A stretch of DNA of 64,000 nt from an uncultured Cellvibrionales bacterium. GTDB taxonomy: Bacteria > Pseudomonadota > Gammaproteobacteria > Pseudomonadales > Porticoccaceae. The position numbers and the translations under genes were made by a program. The stretch covers positions 1 through 64,000 of the forward strand of contig CAJXWQ010000003.1 of the NCBI GenBank assembly GCA_913062605.1, given 5' to 3'. Of this stretch, positions 46,971 through 56,702 are shown in pieces. Position 1 is the first letter of the stretch; each line of letters starts with the position of its first letter. Under the pieces are notes generated by a model. That model worked only from the letters and a program-made list of their open reading frames with translations. It made no database searches and was not told where the DNA came from.

Positions 46971-47318
46971 CTAGTCTGCCGTATTTGTTGGCTTAGGTTT
47001 ACTCAGTTGAAAGATATGTTTACAGATTTCATCCCGTTGCTGGTCTGATAGTAAAAGCCAGGCTTCGGATAATGACCGATCATCAAAAAAGGCAGCATAA
47101 GAGCCTTGGTGGGAATTGTCGCCCTCTCCTAGCCATAGCCAATAGGCAGATACACCCAATGCTTTCCCAATAGCAAAAATGGCTGATGTGGACTGGGATC
47201 GGCCACTTTCCAATTTGGATATCATCTGCTGAGTTAAATCTGTTTGCACGGAAAGCTCGGCCTGAGAAAGACCTGATTTTAAGCGAGCTACCTTGATTCG
47301 ATCTGCCATCGTTTTCAT
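46971..47318 (-). CDS. XRE-family repressor, phage CI-like N-terminal type
   Basis: A 115-residue protein with an N-terminal helix-turn-helix (ADRIKVARLKSGLSQAELSV, QQMISKLESGRSQ, LGVSAYWLWLGEG) as in prophage repressors, and a short C-terminal extension without the autoprotease domain of CI/LexA. I chose ATG 47318; ATG 47309 is also possible. It is divergent from a YdaS-like gene, and two dyads lie between them. Confidence 0.85.
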   Translation of the reverse strand: MKTMADRIKVARLKSGLSQAELSVQTDLTQQMISKLESGRSQSTSAIFAIGKALGVSAYWLWLGEGDNSHQGSYAAFFDDRSLSEAWLLLSDQQRDEICKHIFQLSKPKPTNTAD

Positions 47319-47328
47319 GTATCTTAAT

Positions 47329-47348
47329 ATTACAACATTTGTTGTAAT
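47329..47348. promoter_or_regulatory. Operator O1, perfect 20-bp palindrome
   Basis: ATTACAAC-ATTT-GTTGTAAT. It lies 10 bases upstream of the XRE gene's ATG, so binding would autoregulate that gene. Confidence 0.75.
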
Positions 47349-47356
47349 TGGGGTAG

Positions 47357-47370
47357 ACAACTTTAGTTGT
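47357..47370. promoter_or_regulatory. Operator O2 (ACAAC-TTTA-GTTGT)
   Basis: The same half-sites and 4-bp spacer as O1, with centres 25 bp apart. It overlaps the -35 element of the rightward promoter. Confidence 0.7.
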
Positions 47371-47395
47371 AACTAGGGCCGAGTCTCGTTACTAT
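47367..47395 (+). promoter_or_regulatory. Rightward promoter of the YdaS-like gene
   Basis: TTGTAA (47367-47372), a 17-base spacer and TACTAT (47390-47395). The -35 lies in O2. Confidence 0.6.
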
Positions 47396-47425
47396 TTTAG
47401 GTAGATATAAACCTAGGAGTGGAGA

Positions 47426-47665
47426 ATGACCCCTGAAGAGGCCCTGCTGAAAGTTGTGAATATTGTGGGGGGGCAAACAGCCTTAGCAAATGCAGTATCA
47501 CAGAAAACTGGCCGCACCATCAGGCAGCAACATGTATGGAATTGGATTAATCGTGATGGCGGTATTCCTGCTGCCTACGCACCATTAGTTGAGGCGTTAT
47601 GCCGGGAATATGGCGAAGAGATATCCTGTTGTCGTTTATGCCCTGACTTCTATCCTGCTCAATAA
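47426..47665 (+). CDS. YdaS/Cro-like DNA-binding protein
   Basis: A 79-residue protein with the YdaS pattern: IVGGQTALANAVSQKTGRTI, then QQHVWNWINRDGGIPAAYAPLVEAL. YdaS-family proteins are Cro-like regulators of lambdoid and related prophages (once described as antitoxins). AGGAG (47415-47419) is 6 bases before ATG 47426. With the divergent XRE gene and shared operators it forms a CI/Cro-type switch, but no other phage gene is present. Confidence 0.82.
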   Translation: MTPEEALLKVVNIVGGQTALANAVSQKTGRTIRQQHVWNWINRDGGIPAAYAPLVEALCREYGEEISCCRLCPDFYPAQ

Positions 47666-47829
47666 CTGAGCTATATCGCCATATTATTTTCCAGATTTAA
47701 ATATTTCTTCCTTTTATTGGTCTTTCCTAGCTCATTATCCCTAATAGATTAAACCTATCTGTGGGCCAGCGGTGTCTATGCTTGTGAATTAATAAAACGG
47801 TATAGTTCCGATTGCAACGGAGCACTGTT

Positions 47830-48459
47830 ATGAAACTTTATACTTACCCCCCAGCCCCCAATCCCATGCGTCTCAATATTTTTTTGGCCGAAAAAGGTAT
47901 TGATATAGAGGCTGAACATGTGAATCTCATGGCAAGAGAACAGTTTAGTGAGTCATTTCGTGCGGTAAATAGTTGGGGCACTGTGCCTGCATTGGTACTG
48001 GGTGATGGTGTGGTGCTGACGGAGGTGGTGGGTATGTACAGTTACCTTGAGGATATTTATCCTCAGAAGCCTTTATTAGGCACCGACCCACTTTCTCGGG
48101 CATTGATTTTGAGTTGGGACCATCGCTGTTTTACGGATGGCTTTCAGGCGGTAGCTGAAGTGCTTCGTAATTCGGCCCCAGGATTTGCCGGGCGAGCGTT
48201 GCCTGGGCCTGTTTCCTATGAACAAATTTCTGAGCTGGCGGATAGGGGTAATGAGCGAATCCAAGCCTTTTATGGTGTATTGAATAAGCATCTTGAGGGA
48301 CGTAAGTTTATGGTCGGTGATAACTTTACCGTTGCCGATATTGCCGCTTACGTTTTCGTCACATTTAGTGGTTGGGTCAAGGCGACAATTCCTGATGAAT
48401 GCGCTCACCTCAGTAAATGGCATCAACAAATTTCTACCCGGGAAAGTGTACAGTCCTGA
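47830..48459 (+). CDS. Glutathione S-transferase family protein
   Basis: A 209-residue GST: thioredoxin-like N-terminal domain (MKLYTYPPAPNPMRLNIFLAEKGI in outline, then VPALVLGDGVVLTEV) and an all-helical C-terminal domain (GRKFMVGDNFTVADIAAYVF). I chose ATG 47830 with GGAG 8 bases upstream. It sits 22 bases before an SDR gene and may be co-transcribed with it. The substrate is unknown. Confidence 0.9.
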   Translation: MKLYTYPPAPNPMRLNIFLAEKGIDIEAEHVNLMAREQFSESFRAVNSWGTVPALVLGDGVVLTEVVGMYSYLEDIYPQKPLLGTDPLSRALILSWDHRCFTDGFQAVAEVLRNSAPGFAGRALPGPVSYEQISELADRGNERIQAFYGVLNKHLEGRKFMVGDNFTVADIAAYVFVTFSGWVKATIPDECAHLSKWHQQISTRESVQS

Positions 48460-48481
48460 TTAATGAGGTGCAGAAAAAGAT

Positions 48482-49306
48482 ATGAGTAAATTGGTGGGAA
48501 AAGTAGCTCTAGTGAGTGGTTCTGGTCGTGGTATTGGGCGGGAAATTGCGCTTAAGTTGGCTTCTGAAGGTGCTCGAGTGGTGGTCAATGATCTGGATGC
48601 TGATCTGGCTCATCAATTGGTTGAGGATATTAAAGCAGTAGGTTCGGAGGCCGTTGCATGTATTGGTAGTGTCACTGAGCCAGATTTCGGTGAGCGCTTT
48701 GTGAACACAGCGGTCGATACCTTTGGTGGTCTGGATATAATTATTAACAATGCCGGTTACACATGGGATAACGTTGTTCAGAAAATGGATGATGAGCAGT
48801 GGTATGCAATGATTGATGTGCATATGACGGCCCCTTATCGAATTTTGAAAGCAGCTCAGCCCTACATTAAAAAATTTCATCTTCAGGATAAAAATGCCGG
48901 TAATGAGGTTTTTAGGAAGGTGGTCAATATCTCATCGGTTTCCGGGCTCAATGGCAACCCCGGCCAGCTGGCCTACTCAGCAGCAAAAGCCGGAATTGTA
49001 GGTATGACTAAAACACTGTGTAAGGAGTGGGGGCGTTATAACGTCAATGTGAATGCAGTTGCCTTTGGTTTTATCCAGACGCGCCTCACTGTCGCTGTGA
49101 GTGATGAAAACACCATCAATGTTCAAGGGCGCGACATCAAAGTTGGTATCAGTGACCAAGTCTTACAGATGGTTGAGACAATGATTCCCTTGGGGCGTGC
49201 AGGTACACCGAAGGAAGCGGCAGATGCCGTTTATTTATTTTGCCTGCCCGAGTCAAATTACATCAGTGGTCAGACAGTGGTGGTGGGCGGAGGGTTCGAC
49301 CTGTAA
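48482..49306 (+). CDS. Short-chain dehydrogenase/reductase, FabG-like
   Basis: A 274-residue SDR: VSGSGRGIGREIALKLA (cofactor site), NNAGYTWDNVVQKM, catalytic Ser in VNISSVSGL and YSAAKAG with Tyr-x-x-x-Lys. The Asp in NDLDADL suggests NAD(H) preference. An unusual segment, LQDKNAGNEVFRKV, lies before the catalytic Ser, as in the SDR units related to peroxisomal multifunctional enzyme. It may act in acyl-chain oxidation; substrate not known. Confidence 0.85.
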   Translation: MSKLVGKVALVSGSGRGIGREIALKLASEGARVVVNDLDADLAHQLVEDIKAVGSEAVACIGSVTEPDFGERFVNTAVDTFGGLDIIINNAGYTWDNVVQKMDDEQWYAMIDVHMTAPYRILKAAQPYIKKFHLQDKNAGNEVFRKVVNISSVSGLNGNPGQLAYSAAKAGIVGMTKTLCKEWGRYNVNVNAVAFGFIQTRLTVAVSDENTINVQGRDIKVGISDQVLQMVETMIPLGRAGTPKEAADAVYLFCLPESNYISGQTVVVGGGFDL

Positions 49307-49328
49307 TGCTTTGATTGACCACAGTCGC

Positions 49329-50255
49329 TCATCGGTTTTTGTGGTGCTTAGTGATACTGGCCGTCGTTTCTCGGCAATAATTTCTTGGCGACAGCCCTGT
49401 CCAATGCTTAAACGCGCGGGTAAATGAGCGGGGTTCGGAAAATCCGACAATTTCAGACACCCTGTCAACCGATAGACCCTCTTTTACCAGCTTATCAATG
49501 GCCACCTCCCGACGGATGTTGTCTTTAATGTGTTGGTAGCTGGTACCTTCCTGTTGTAATCGCCGGTACAGGGTGAGGGAGCTGATGTTCATCTGCCTTG
49601 CGAGGTTTTCTGCCCGGGGGAAAACGAGATGTTCAGCGTTGATAGCCATAATTACCCGTTCAATTTGAGCCTCCAGACTATTGTCCTCCCCGGGGATTGT
49701 CATAATGTCAGTGGGGTGTTCCGTCAGAAAAACTTCCAACTCCCGCGGTGTTCGAACCAGTGGCTTGTCCAGATATTGTGCATCAAAGAAAAGACTGTTC
49801 CTGGTTTGCTGGAAAGACAGGTTACCGGGAAACATGACCCGGAGTTCATCCTGATGGGCTGGCGCTGGATGAATAAAATGTGTTTCACGTAAACGGATAG
49901 CTTCGGCGATATACCAGCTGGGAAAGCGGTGCCAGATCACCATTAAAAATTCGGTTAAAAAATGTCCTTCATCCAGTTCAGGTTGTTGCAAGTTGAAGCT
50001 GAGTTCGGCTGTATGCTCCTGTACGTTGAGTTGAATTTGTAATGCATCGGTAATGAGCCCATAGAAGTGGGCGACCTTTTCAAGGAGTTCTCCCAGGGTT
50101 TTACAGTGACTGACGAGATCGCAAACCGTGTTAAAAATACCATATTTACAGGGCTGGGCAGTAAACCCCATGAATTCATCATTGAGCTCTTGTTGTACCA
50201 GCCTGAATAGTCGCGCGACCTGGTCGGTGTGTACCCGATGGGTGGTGTCTTCCAC
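49329..50255 (-). CDS. AraC-family regulator (OruR-like), canonical ORF part
   Basis: The 308 residues from the first canonical start (GTG 50255) hold an AraC-type N-terminal domain (ARLFRLVQQELNDEFMGF, FYGLITDALQIQL) and a C-terminal double helix-turn-helix (ARQMNISSLTLYRRLQQEGTSY, VSEIVGFSEPRSFTRAFKHWTGLSP). The normal N-terminus of this family continues in frame upstream for 36 codons to an AUC codon (next feature). It is divergent from the propionate operon, which it may control (inference). Confidence 0.9.
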   Translation of the reverse strand: MEDTTHRVHTDQVARLFRLVQQELNDEFMGFTAQPCKYGIFNTVCDLVSHCKTLGELLEKVAHFYGLITDALQIQLNVQEHTAELSFNLQQPELDEGHFLTEFLMVIWHRFPSWYIAEAIRLRETHFIHPAPAHQDELRVMFPGNLSFQQTRNSLFFDAQYLDKPLVRTPRELEVFLTEHPTDIMTIPGEDNSLEAQIERVIMAINAEHLVFPRAENLARQMNISSLTLYRRLQQEGTSYQHIKDNIRREVAIDKLVKEGLSVDRVSEIVGFSEPRSFTRAFKHWTGLSPRNYCRETTASITKHHKNR

Positions 50256-50363
50256 AACAGCGGGGTTGATTCCAGCGCGGGCCAGCAGCGCCCGGTGGCC
50301 AAGTTGACGTTGGCGTATACCGTGAAGGCATGTGGTGACATGGTAGTGGGAGATGGTGGCGAT
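50256..50363 (-). other. In-frame N-terminal extension of the AraC regulator, AUC start
   Basis: Upstream of GTG 50255 the frame is open to 50375 and codes for ATISHYHVTTCLHGIRQRQL and then LLARAGINP, the usual N-terminus of OruR-type regulators. No ATG, GTG or TTG occurs in it. An ATC at 50361-50363 sits exactly where homologues have their Met, with AGAGG six bases upstream, and an in-frame TAA lies five codons upstream of it. Confidence 0.6.
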
Positions 50364-50387
50364 GGTGGGCCTCTGTTATAAAACAGT

Positions 50388-50399
50388 GAGTTTAAACTC
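50388..50399. promoter_or_regulatory. Perfect 12-bp palindrome upstream of the AraC gene
   Basis: GAGTTTAAACTC lies 25 bases upstream of the AUC codon. It may be an operator; no further evidence. The rest of the 50364-50697 gap contains one weak promoter candidate for the mutase operon (TTGTTT at 50474, CATAGT at 50497). Confidence 0.3.
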
Positions 50400-50697
50400 G
50401 ATATTAGCAGGTTATGGGAGTCTATCTTAATAATAATGTATTATTTTGTGAGTTTTGAGGAGTGAATCTGCCCTTGTTTCAATACTGTTGCTACTTCATA
50501 GTGGTTTAATAATTAGAGGCGTAAGTGGCATGGACTGTTATGCCGCAGCCTGAGGATCAAAGCTTGTGGTGTGATGGGCGCATTTCAACTATACCCATAG
50601 GTTGATAGTGGTTGATTGCTGGCGGGTTTAACCGTTGATACGCAGCCTGTACCGAAAGCAATCTGCGCCGGACTGAATTTAAGTGAGGTAGTGTTCA

Positions 50698-52839
50698 ATG
50701 ACTGATATTTCCAAGCCTTCCTATGGTGACTGGCGTGATTTGGCAACCAAAGAAACCAAGGGTAAGTCCCCGGAGGACTTAGTCTGGCAGACCCCGGAAG
50801 GCATTCCGGTTAAGCCGCTCTATACGGCAGAAGATGTCGCCGGTCTTGACCATCAGGATAATCTCCCCGGCTTTGCACCCTTTAAACGTGGCCCCAAGGC
50901 GACCATGTATGCGGGTCGACCCTGGACCGTTCGTCAGTATGCCGGCTTCTCTACAGCCGAAGAGTCCAATGCCTTTTATCGACGCAATCTTGCCGCAGGG
51001 CAACAGGGATTGTCCGTGGCATTTGATCTGGCAACCCACCGTGGCTATGACTCTGATCATGAGCGAGTGACGGGTGATGTCGGTAAGGCGGGCGTAGCAA
51101 TTGACTCTGTCGAAGACATGAAAATCCTGTTCGATGAGATTCCGCTCGATAAAGTTTCGGTATCAATGACCATGAATGGTGCAGTATTGCCGGTAATGGC
51201 TAATTATATTGTGGCGGCGGAAGAGCAGGGTGTGTCGCCAGAACAGTTGGTGGGCACCTTACAGAACGATATCCTCAAAGAGTTCATGGTGCGGAATACC
51301 TATATTTACCCTCCTACGCCATCCATGCGCATTGTGTCCGACATTATCGGTTATACCGCAGAGCACATGCCTAAATTCAACTCTATTTCTATCTCCGGTT
51401 ATCACATGCAGGAAGCCGGCGCCACCAATGTTCAGGAGCTGGCGTTCACCATTGCCGATGGCATTGAGTATGTGCGTACCGCCATTGATAGTGGGCTGGA
51501 TGTTGATAAGTTTGCTCCCCGTTTATCCTTCTTCTTTGCCATTGGCATGAACTTCTTTATGGAAATTGCCAAGTTGCGTGCGGCCCGTATTTTGTGGGCG
51601 ACGCTGATGAAAGAGAAGTTTGACCCCCAGAATGAAAAGTCATTAGTGCTGAGGACCCACTGCCAGACTTCCGGTGTGAGTCTCACCAGTAAAGACCCTT
51701 ATAACAATGTGATGCGGACGACCATTGAGGCCATGTCAGCCGTATTGGGTGGTACTCAATCACTGCACACCAATGCACTGGATGAAGCATTGGCACTGCC
51801 CACAGATTTTTCTGCGCGCATTGCCAGAAATACTCAGTTAGTGATACAGGAAGAAACCGGTATCACTAAAGTGGTGGATCCTCTAGCTGGCTCCTATTAT
51901 GTGGAAACCCTGACTGATCAGTTGGTCAAGGAAGCGCGAGTGTTGATCGACGAAGTCGAAGAGATGGGTGGCATGACAAAGGCGGTGGAGTCCGGGATGC
52001 CTAAGTTGCGGATTGAACAAGCTGCAGCGTTGCATCAGGCGCGTATTGACCGTGGCGATAATGTTATTGTCGGGGTGAACAAGTATCAACTGGCGGAAGA
52101 GCCCGATGTGGAGATTCTTGATATTGATAATACCGCTGTGCGTGAATCACAGGTGGCGCGATTGAAGCGTATTCGTGCAGAGCGTGATGACACCGCCTGT
52201 CAGAAGGCGTTGGAAGCACTGACTGATGCTGCCAAAACGGGGCAGGGAAATCTGTTGGTATTGGCGGTGGATGCTGCTCGGGCCCGTGCTACGGTGGGCG
52301 AGATTTCTGATGCCCTGGAAAAAGAATGGGGCCGGCATAAAGCTGAAACCCACACCATCAGTGGAGTCTATGGATCTGCTTACGAAGGTGACGAGGATTT
52401 TGCCGCCATTCAGGCGGGGGTGGAAGCCTTTGCAGCAGAGGCTGGCCGCCGTCCACGTATGTTGGTGGCGAAGATGGGGCAGGATGGTCATGACCGTGGT
52501 GCCAAGGTGATTGCTACCGCTTTTGCTGATATTGGTTTTGATGTGGATATCAGCCCCATGTTTCAAACACCGGAAGAGGCGGCTCGTATGGCCGTTGAAA
52601 ATGATGTTCATGTGGTGGGTGTGTCTTCCCAGGCCGCAGGGCATAAAACGTTGGTACCACAACTGATTAGTGCATTAAAAAAAGAAGGTGCTAATGAGAT
52701 TAAAGTGGTTTGTGGCGGTGTGATCCCCCCTCAGGATTATCAGGTACTTTACGATGCGGGTGTGGCGGCAGTGTATGGCCCCGGTACTAATATTCCCGTG
52801 GCGGCGGCAGAAGTACTTGAGCTGCTGCGCAAAAGCTGA
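50698..52839 (+). CDS. scpA: Methylmalonyl-CoA mutase
   Basis: A 713-residue adenosylcobalamin enzyme that isomerises methylmalonyl-CoA to succinyl-CoA. The substrate barrel has [20 protein letters not shown] and LAGGTQS-like [20 protein letters not shown]; the C-terminal B12 domain has [11 protein letters not shown] with the cobalt-ligand His598. It is the first gene of a five-gene propionyl-CoA operon. It is the single-chain form active as a homodimer. Confidence 0.96.
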   Translation: MTDISKPSYGDWRDLATKETKGKSPEDLVWQTPEGIPVKPLYTAEDVAGLDHQDNLPGFAPFKRGPKATMYAGRPWTVRQYAGFSTAEESNAFYRRNLAAGQQGLSVAFDLATHRGYDSDHERVTGDVGKAGVAIDSVEDMKILFDEIPLDKVSVSMTMNGAVLPVMANYIVAAEEQGVSPEQLVGTLQNDILKEFMVRNTYIYPPTPSMRIVSDIIGYTAEHMPKFNSISISGYHMQEAGATNVQELAFTIADGIEYVRTAIDSGLDVDKFAPRLSFFFAIGMNFFMEIAKLRAARILWATLMKEKFDPQNEKSLVLRTHCQTSGVSLTSKDPYNNVMRTTIEAMSAVLGGTQSLHTNALDEALALPTDFSARIARNTQLVIQEETGITKVVDPLAGSYYVETLTDQLVKEARVLIDEVEEMGGMTKAVESGMPKLRIEQAAALHQARIDRGDNVIVGVNKYQLAEEPDVEILDIDNTAVRESQVARLKRIRAERDDTACQKALEALTDAAKTGQGNLLVLAVDAARARATVGEISDALEKEWGRHKAETHTISGVYGSAYEGDEDFAAIQAGVEAFAAEAGRRPRMLVAKMGQDGHDRGAKVIATAFADIGFDVDISPMFQTPEEAARMAVENDVHVVGVSSQAAGHKTLVPQLISALKKEGANEIKVVCGGVIPPQDYQVLYDAGVAAVYGPGTNIPVAAAEVLELLRKS

Positions 52840-52947
52840 CGAAGCAGTTATTTACTGAGGCTGAAGTTAAAGCCTGTATCAAACAACTATTGAGAAATAA
52901 CAATAAGAGCCTGCTGGTGTTTTAGGCAGTTCAAACAGGAGATCACT

Positions 52948-54480
52948 ATGCACGAGATTGTCGAGCAGCTGGAAGAGAAACGTAAAAAAGCACACCTTGG
53001 CGGCGGTCAAAAACGTATTGATACCCAGCACTCAAAGGGTAAATTGACCGCCAGAGAGCGAATCGAATTGCTGCTTGATCCGGGCACCTTTGAAGAGTGG
53101 GATACTTTCGTAGAGCACCGGTGCACAGATTTTGGTATGGAGCAGGACCATATTCCTGGAGATGGTGTTGTCACGGGCTACGGTACAATTAATGGACGAT
53201 TAGTCTTTGTTTATAGTCAGGACTTTACCGTATTTGGTGGCTCTCTGTCTGAGACCCATGCCGAGAAAATCTGCAAGGTGATGGATCAGGCTATGAAAGT
53301 CGGGGCGCCGATAATTGGTCTTAATGACTCCGGAGGTGCACGTATTCAAGAGGGTGTCGCCTCTCTGGGTGGTTACGCCGATGTCTTCCAAAAAAATGTT
53401 ATGGCTTCTGGTGTTGTTCCTCAAATATCTATGATCATGGGGCCCTGTGCGGGTGGTGCGGTGTATTCGCCCGCCATTACAGATTTTATCTTTATGGTAA
53501 AAGATAGCTCCTACATGTTTGTGACGGGTCCGGATGTGGTTAAAACAGTGACTCATGAAACAGTGACTGCGGAAGAACTTGGTGGCGCAATTACCCACTC
53601 TACTAAGTCAGGCGTTTCTGATTTGGCCTTTGAGAGCGATGTGGATGCATTGGTGAAACTGCGTCGTTTTTTCAGTTATCTCCCGGCTAATAATCAGGAA
53701 AAGCCACCCGTGTGGCCCACAGATGACTCGGCCGATCGTGCAGAAATGTCTTTGAATACATTGATTCCTGACGATCCCAACAAGCCCTACGACATGAAAG
53801 AATTGATCACTAAGGTGGCAGACGAAGGTGATTTCTTTGAACTGCAACCCGATTATGCGGGTAACTTGGTGATTGGCTTTATTCGCATCGAAGGTTCTAC
53901 CGTGGGTGTTGTGGCCAATCAGCCTATGGTGCTGGCCGGTTGTCTCGATATCGATGCTTCCAAGAAAGGCGCTCGCTTTATTCGTTTCTGCGATGCTTTC
54001 AATATTCCAGTGCTGACATTCGTTGATGTACCGGGCTTTATGCCGGGTACCAGTCAGGAATACGGTGGCATTATCAAGCATGGCGCCAAACTGTTGTATG
54101 CCTACGCGGAATGCACGGTTCCAAAAGTTACCGTCATTACCCGTAAAGCCTATGGTGGTGCTTACGATGTGATGTCGTCAAAACACCTGCGTGGTGATGT
54201 GAACTTTGCTTGGCCTACCGCAGAAATCGCGGTGATGGGGCCAAAGGGTGCCGTCGAAATTATCTTCCGTAAAGACATCGGTGATAAGGAAAAAATTGCA
54301 GCGAAAGAAGCTGAATACCGTGAGAAATTTGCCAATCCCTTTATCGCGGGCAAGCGTGGTTTTATTGATGATGTGATCAAGCCCCACAGTACTCGCAAGC
54401 GGGTCGCTCGCTCACTGGCCATGTTGCGTGATAAGGATGTTGAAAATCCATGGCGTAAGCACGGCAACATTCCTTTGTGA
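52948..54480 (+). CDS. pccB: Propionyl-CoA carboxylase beta (carboxyltransferase) subunit
   Basis: Carboxyltransferase subunit of an acyl-CoA carboxylase, 510 residues. It starts [21 protein letters not shown] in outline, with [12 protein letters not shown] and [27 protein letters not shown], the CoA- and biotin-site oxyanion regions. Next to the mutase and epimerase, propionyl-CoA is the likely substrate. Confidence 0.95.
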   Translation: MHEIVEQLEEKRKKAHLGGGQKRIDTQHSKGKLTARERIELLLDPGTFEEWDTFVEHRCTDFGMEQDHIPGDGVVTGYGTINGRLVFVYSQDFTVFGGSLSETHAEKICKVMDQAMKVGAPIIGLNDSGGARIQEGVASLGGYADVFQKNVMASGVVPQISMIMGPCAGGAVYSPAITDFIFMVKDSSYMFVTGPDVVKTVTHETVTAEELGGAITHSTKSGVSDLAFESDVDALVKLRRFFSYLPANNQEKPPVWPTDDSADRAEMSLNTLIPDDPNKPYDMKELITKVADEGDFFELQPDYAGNLVIGFIRIEGSTVGVVANQPMVLAGCLDIDASKKGARFIRFCDAFNIPVLTFVDVPGFMPGTSQEYGGIIKHGAKLLYAYAECTVPKVTVITRKAYGGAYDVMSSKHLRGDVNFAWPTAEIAVMGPKGAVEIIFRKDIGDKEKIAAKEAEYREKFANPFIAGKRGFIDDVIKPHSTRKRVARSLAMLRDKDVENPWRKHGNIPL

Positions 54481-54576
54481 TGAGCCGCTGTGGCTAGAAG
54501 TTATAAGCAGTGGAAACCTTGATGTTTAGAGCTTAAGCATCGTTGAAAAGCAGAATTTCCAGAAGAAGATTAAATT

Positions 54577-56565
54577 ATGTTTAAAAAAATTCTTGTAGCA
54601 AATCGGGGTGAAATTGCCTGCCGTGTATTTCGTACGGCAAAGGCTATGGGTATTGGCACAGTGGCGGTTTATTCCGATGCGGATCAAGATGCACTGCATG
54701 TGTCCATGGCGGATGAGGCGGTGCATATTGGCCCGGCAGCCTCGGCTGAAAGCTACTTAGTGATCGATAAAATTATTGCGGCCTGTCAGCAAACCGGTGC
54801 TGATGCGGTACACCCCGGTTATGGGTTTCTGTCTGAAAATAAGGCATTTTGTGAAGCGCTGGATACGGCCGGGATTGCCTTTATAGGCCCCGGTGTTAAA
54901 GCCATCGAGTCCATGGGTGACAAAATCACCTCCAAGTTGATTGCCGAAAAGGCCGGTGTGAATACCATTCCCGGTTACACCGATGTAGTAAAAGATGCAG
55001 ATGAAGCTATTGCGATTTCAACGGACATTGGCTTTCCTGTCATGCTGAAAGCCTCTGCCGGTGGCGGTGGTAAGGGGATGCGCGTCGCCTGGAATGAGGA
55101 AGAGTGTCGCGATGGTTTTGAGCGTGCGACCAACGAAGCTCGTTCCAGCTTTGGTGATGATCGTATTTTTATTGAGAAATTTATTCAGGAACCCCGTCAC
55201 ATTGAAATTCAGGTGATGGCTGATAGCCATGGTAATACGATTTATCTGGGGGAGCGTGAATGCTCTATTCAGCGTCGTCACCAAAAGGTCATTGAAGAGG
55301 CTCCCTCTCCATTTTTAACGGAGGAAGTTCGCAAGAAAATGGGTGAGCAGTCAGTTATGTTGGCTAAAGCCGTGGACTATCAATCAGCGGGTACCGTGGA
55401 ATTTATCGCTGACGCGGATATGAATTTCTACTTTCTGGAGATGAATACTCGGTTGCAGGTAGAGCACCCCGTGACGGAGTTTGTCACCGGGCAGGATTTG
55501 GTTGAGTTAATGATTAAGGTCGCAGCCGGGGAGCAGCTGCCTTTAACTCAGGAAGATGTGACGCTGACAGGCTGGGCGATGGAAACCCGTGTCTATGCCG
55601 AAGATCCATTCCGCAATTTCATGCCGTCTACGGGCCGTTTAGTTCATTATATTCCGCCAGAAGGCGAGGGTGTGCGTGTAGACACGGGTGTCTATGAAGG
55701 CGGTGAAGTGTCCATGTACTACGACCCCATGATCGCCAAGCTGATCACCTATGGTCAGGATCGTAAAGAAGCGACCGACCGGATGGTGGATGCGCTGGAT
55801 GCTTATTATATTCGCGGCGTGAGTCATAATATTAGTTTTTTGAATGCACTGATGGTGCACCCGCGCTTTGTGGCGGGAGAGCTGACCACCAACTTTATTG
55901 CTGAGGAATATCCGGACGGCTTTAATTCCGATCTGGTACCCCAGGATGACCCTGCAATTTGCGTTGTTGTTGCCGCCGCTATCAACAAGAAGTACCGGGA
56001 CCGTTGTGCCATGATTTCTGGTCAGTTACCGGGCCATGAATATGAGCCATCCTCTGATTGGGTGGTGATCATGGATGGTGGCGATGCCGAATATGAGGTT
56101 TCCGTCGAAAATGGTGGCCAGACCATTGGTGTTGAATTGGCGGGCAAGCACTATCAAATTGATACTCACTGGGCCTTCGGTGAGCCGTTGTTTAATGCAA
56201 ACATTAATGGCCAGTCTGTGTGTGTTCAGGTGGATGTGGTGGGCTCATCACTGCGGATGTTCCATCGAGGCTCTCAGAAGGAGGCCTTTGTGGTCACTGC
56301 AAGGGCGGCAGAACTCAACCGGCATATGTTGTATAAAGAGCCGGCAGATATGTCCAAGTACCTACTGTCACCCATGCCGGGTTTGTTAGTGCAACTCTCA
56401 GTACAGGAAGGTGATGTCGTGAAAGAAGGCGAGGAGCTGGCGGTGGTTGAAGCCATGAAAATGGAAAACAGCCTGCGCGCATTGGCCGATGGGGTGGTCA
56501 AGAAAGTTTCTGCCGCTCAGGGTGATAGCCTGGTAGTGGATCAGCCGATTGTGGAGTTTGAGTAA
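54577..56565 (+). CDS. pccA: Propionyl-CoA carboxylase alpha (biotin) subunit
   Basis: A 662-residue biotin-dependent subunit. Order: biotin carboxylase domain (KILVANRGEIACRVFRTAKA, HPGYGFLSEN, KASAGGGGKGMR, EMNTRLQVEHPVTE), a linker (BT) domain, and a biotinyl domain with VVEAMKMENSL where Lys628 takes biotin. With pccB it carboxylates propionyl-CoA to (S)-methylmalonyl-CoA. Confidence 0.95.
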   Translation: MFKKILVANRGEIACRVFRTAKAMGIGTVAVYSDADQDALHVSMADEAVHIGPAASAESYLVIDKIIAACQQTGADAVHPGYGFLSENKAFCEALDTAGIAFIGPGVKAIESMGDKITSKLIAEKAGVNTIPGYTDVVKDADEAIAISTDIGFPVMLKASAGGGGKGMRVAWNEEECRDGFERATNEARSSFGDDRIFIEKFIQEPRHIEIQVMADSHGNTIYLGERECSIQRRHQKVIEEAPSPFLTEEVRKKMGEQSVMLAKAVDYQSAGTVEFIADADMNFYFLEMNTRLQVEHPVTEFVTGQDLVELMIKVAAGEQLPLTQEDVTLTGWAMETRVYAEDPFRNFMPSTGRLVHYIPPEGEGVRVDTGVYEGGEVSMYYDPMIAKLITYGQDRKEATDRMVDALDAYYIRGVSHNISFLNALMVHPRFVAGELTTNFIAEEYPDGFNSDLVPQDDPAICVVVAAAINKKYRDRCAMISGQLPGHEYEPSSDWVVIMDGGDAEYEVSVENGGQTIGVELAGKHYQIDTHWAFGEPLFNANINGQSVCVQVDVVGSSLRMFHRGSQKEAFVVTARAAELNRHMLYKEPADMSKYLLSPMPGLLVQLSVQEGDVVKEGEELAVVEAMKMENSLRALADGVVKKVSAAQGDSLVVDQPIVEFE

Positions 56566-56621
56566 AAAATAAATCTGTTATTCTCGATTGGTGGGTTCAA
56601 GGGCTGAGCCTTGTTCAATAC

Positions 56622-56663
56622 GGAAGGTTCAATGTGGAAGGTACCATGTAAAAGGTACAATGT
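56622..56663 (+). repeat. 14-bp tandem repeat, three copies
   Basis: GGAAGGTTCAATGT, GGAAGGTACCATGT and AAAAGGTACAATGT lie in the pccA-meaB spacer. Confidence 0.75.
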
Positions 56664-56702
56664 TCTCAGCCATGACCCGACCGCTGGAGATAGACAATTC
56701 AA

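Noticed and set aside
49955-50341. 128-codon ATG frame overlapping the AraC gene start
   Set aside because: It is in another frame from the AraC domains, and its product has no family features; it only marks the absence of an ATG in the real frame.
50364-50697. Cobalamin riboswitch ahead of the mutase operon
   Set aside because: No B12 box or conserved junctions; the divergent AraC gene is a more likely control element.
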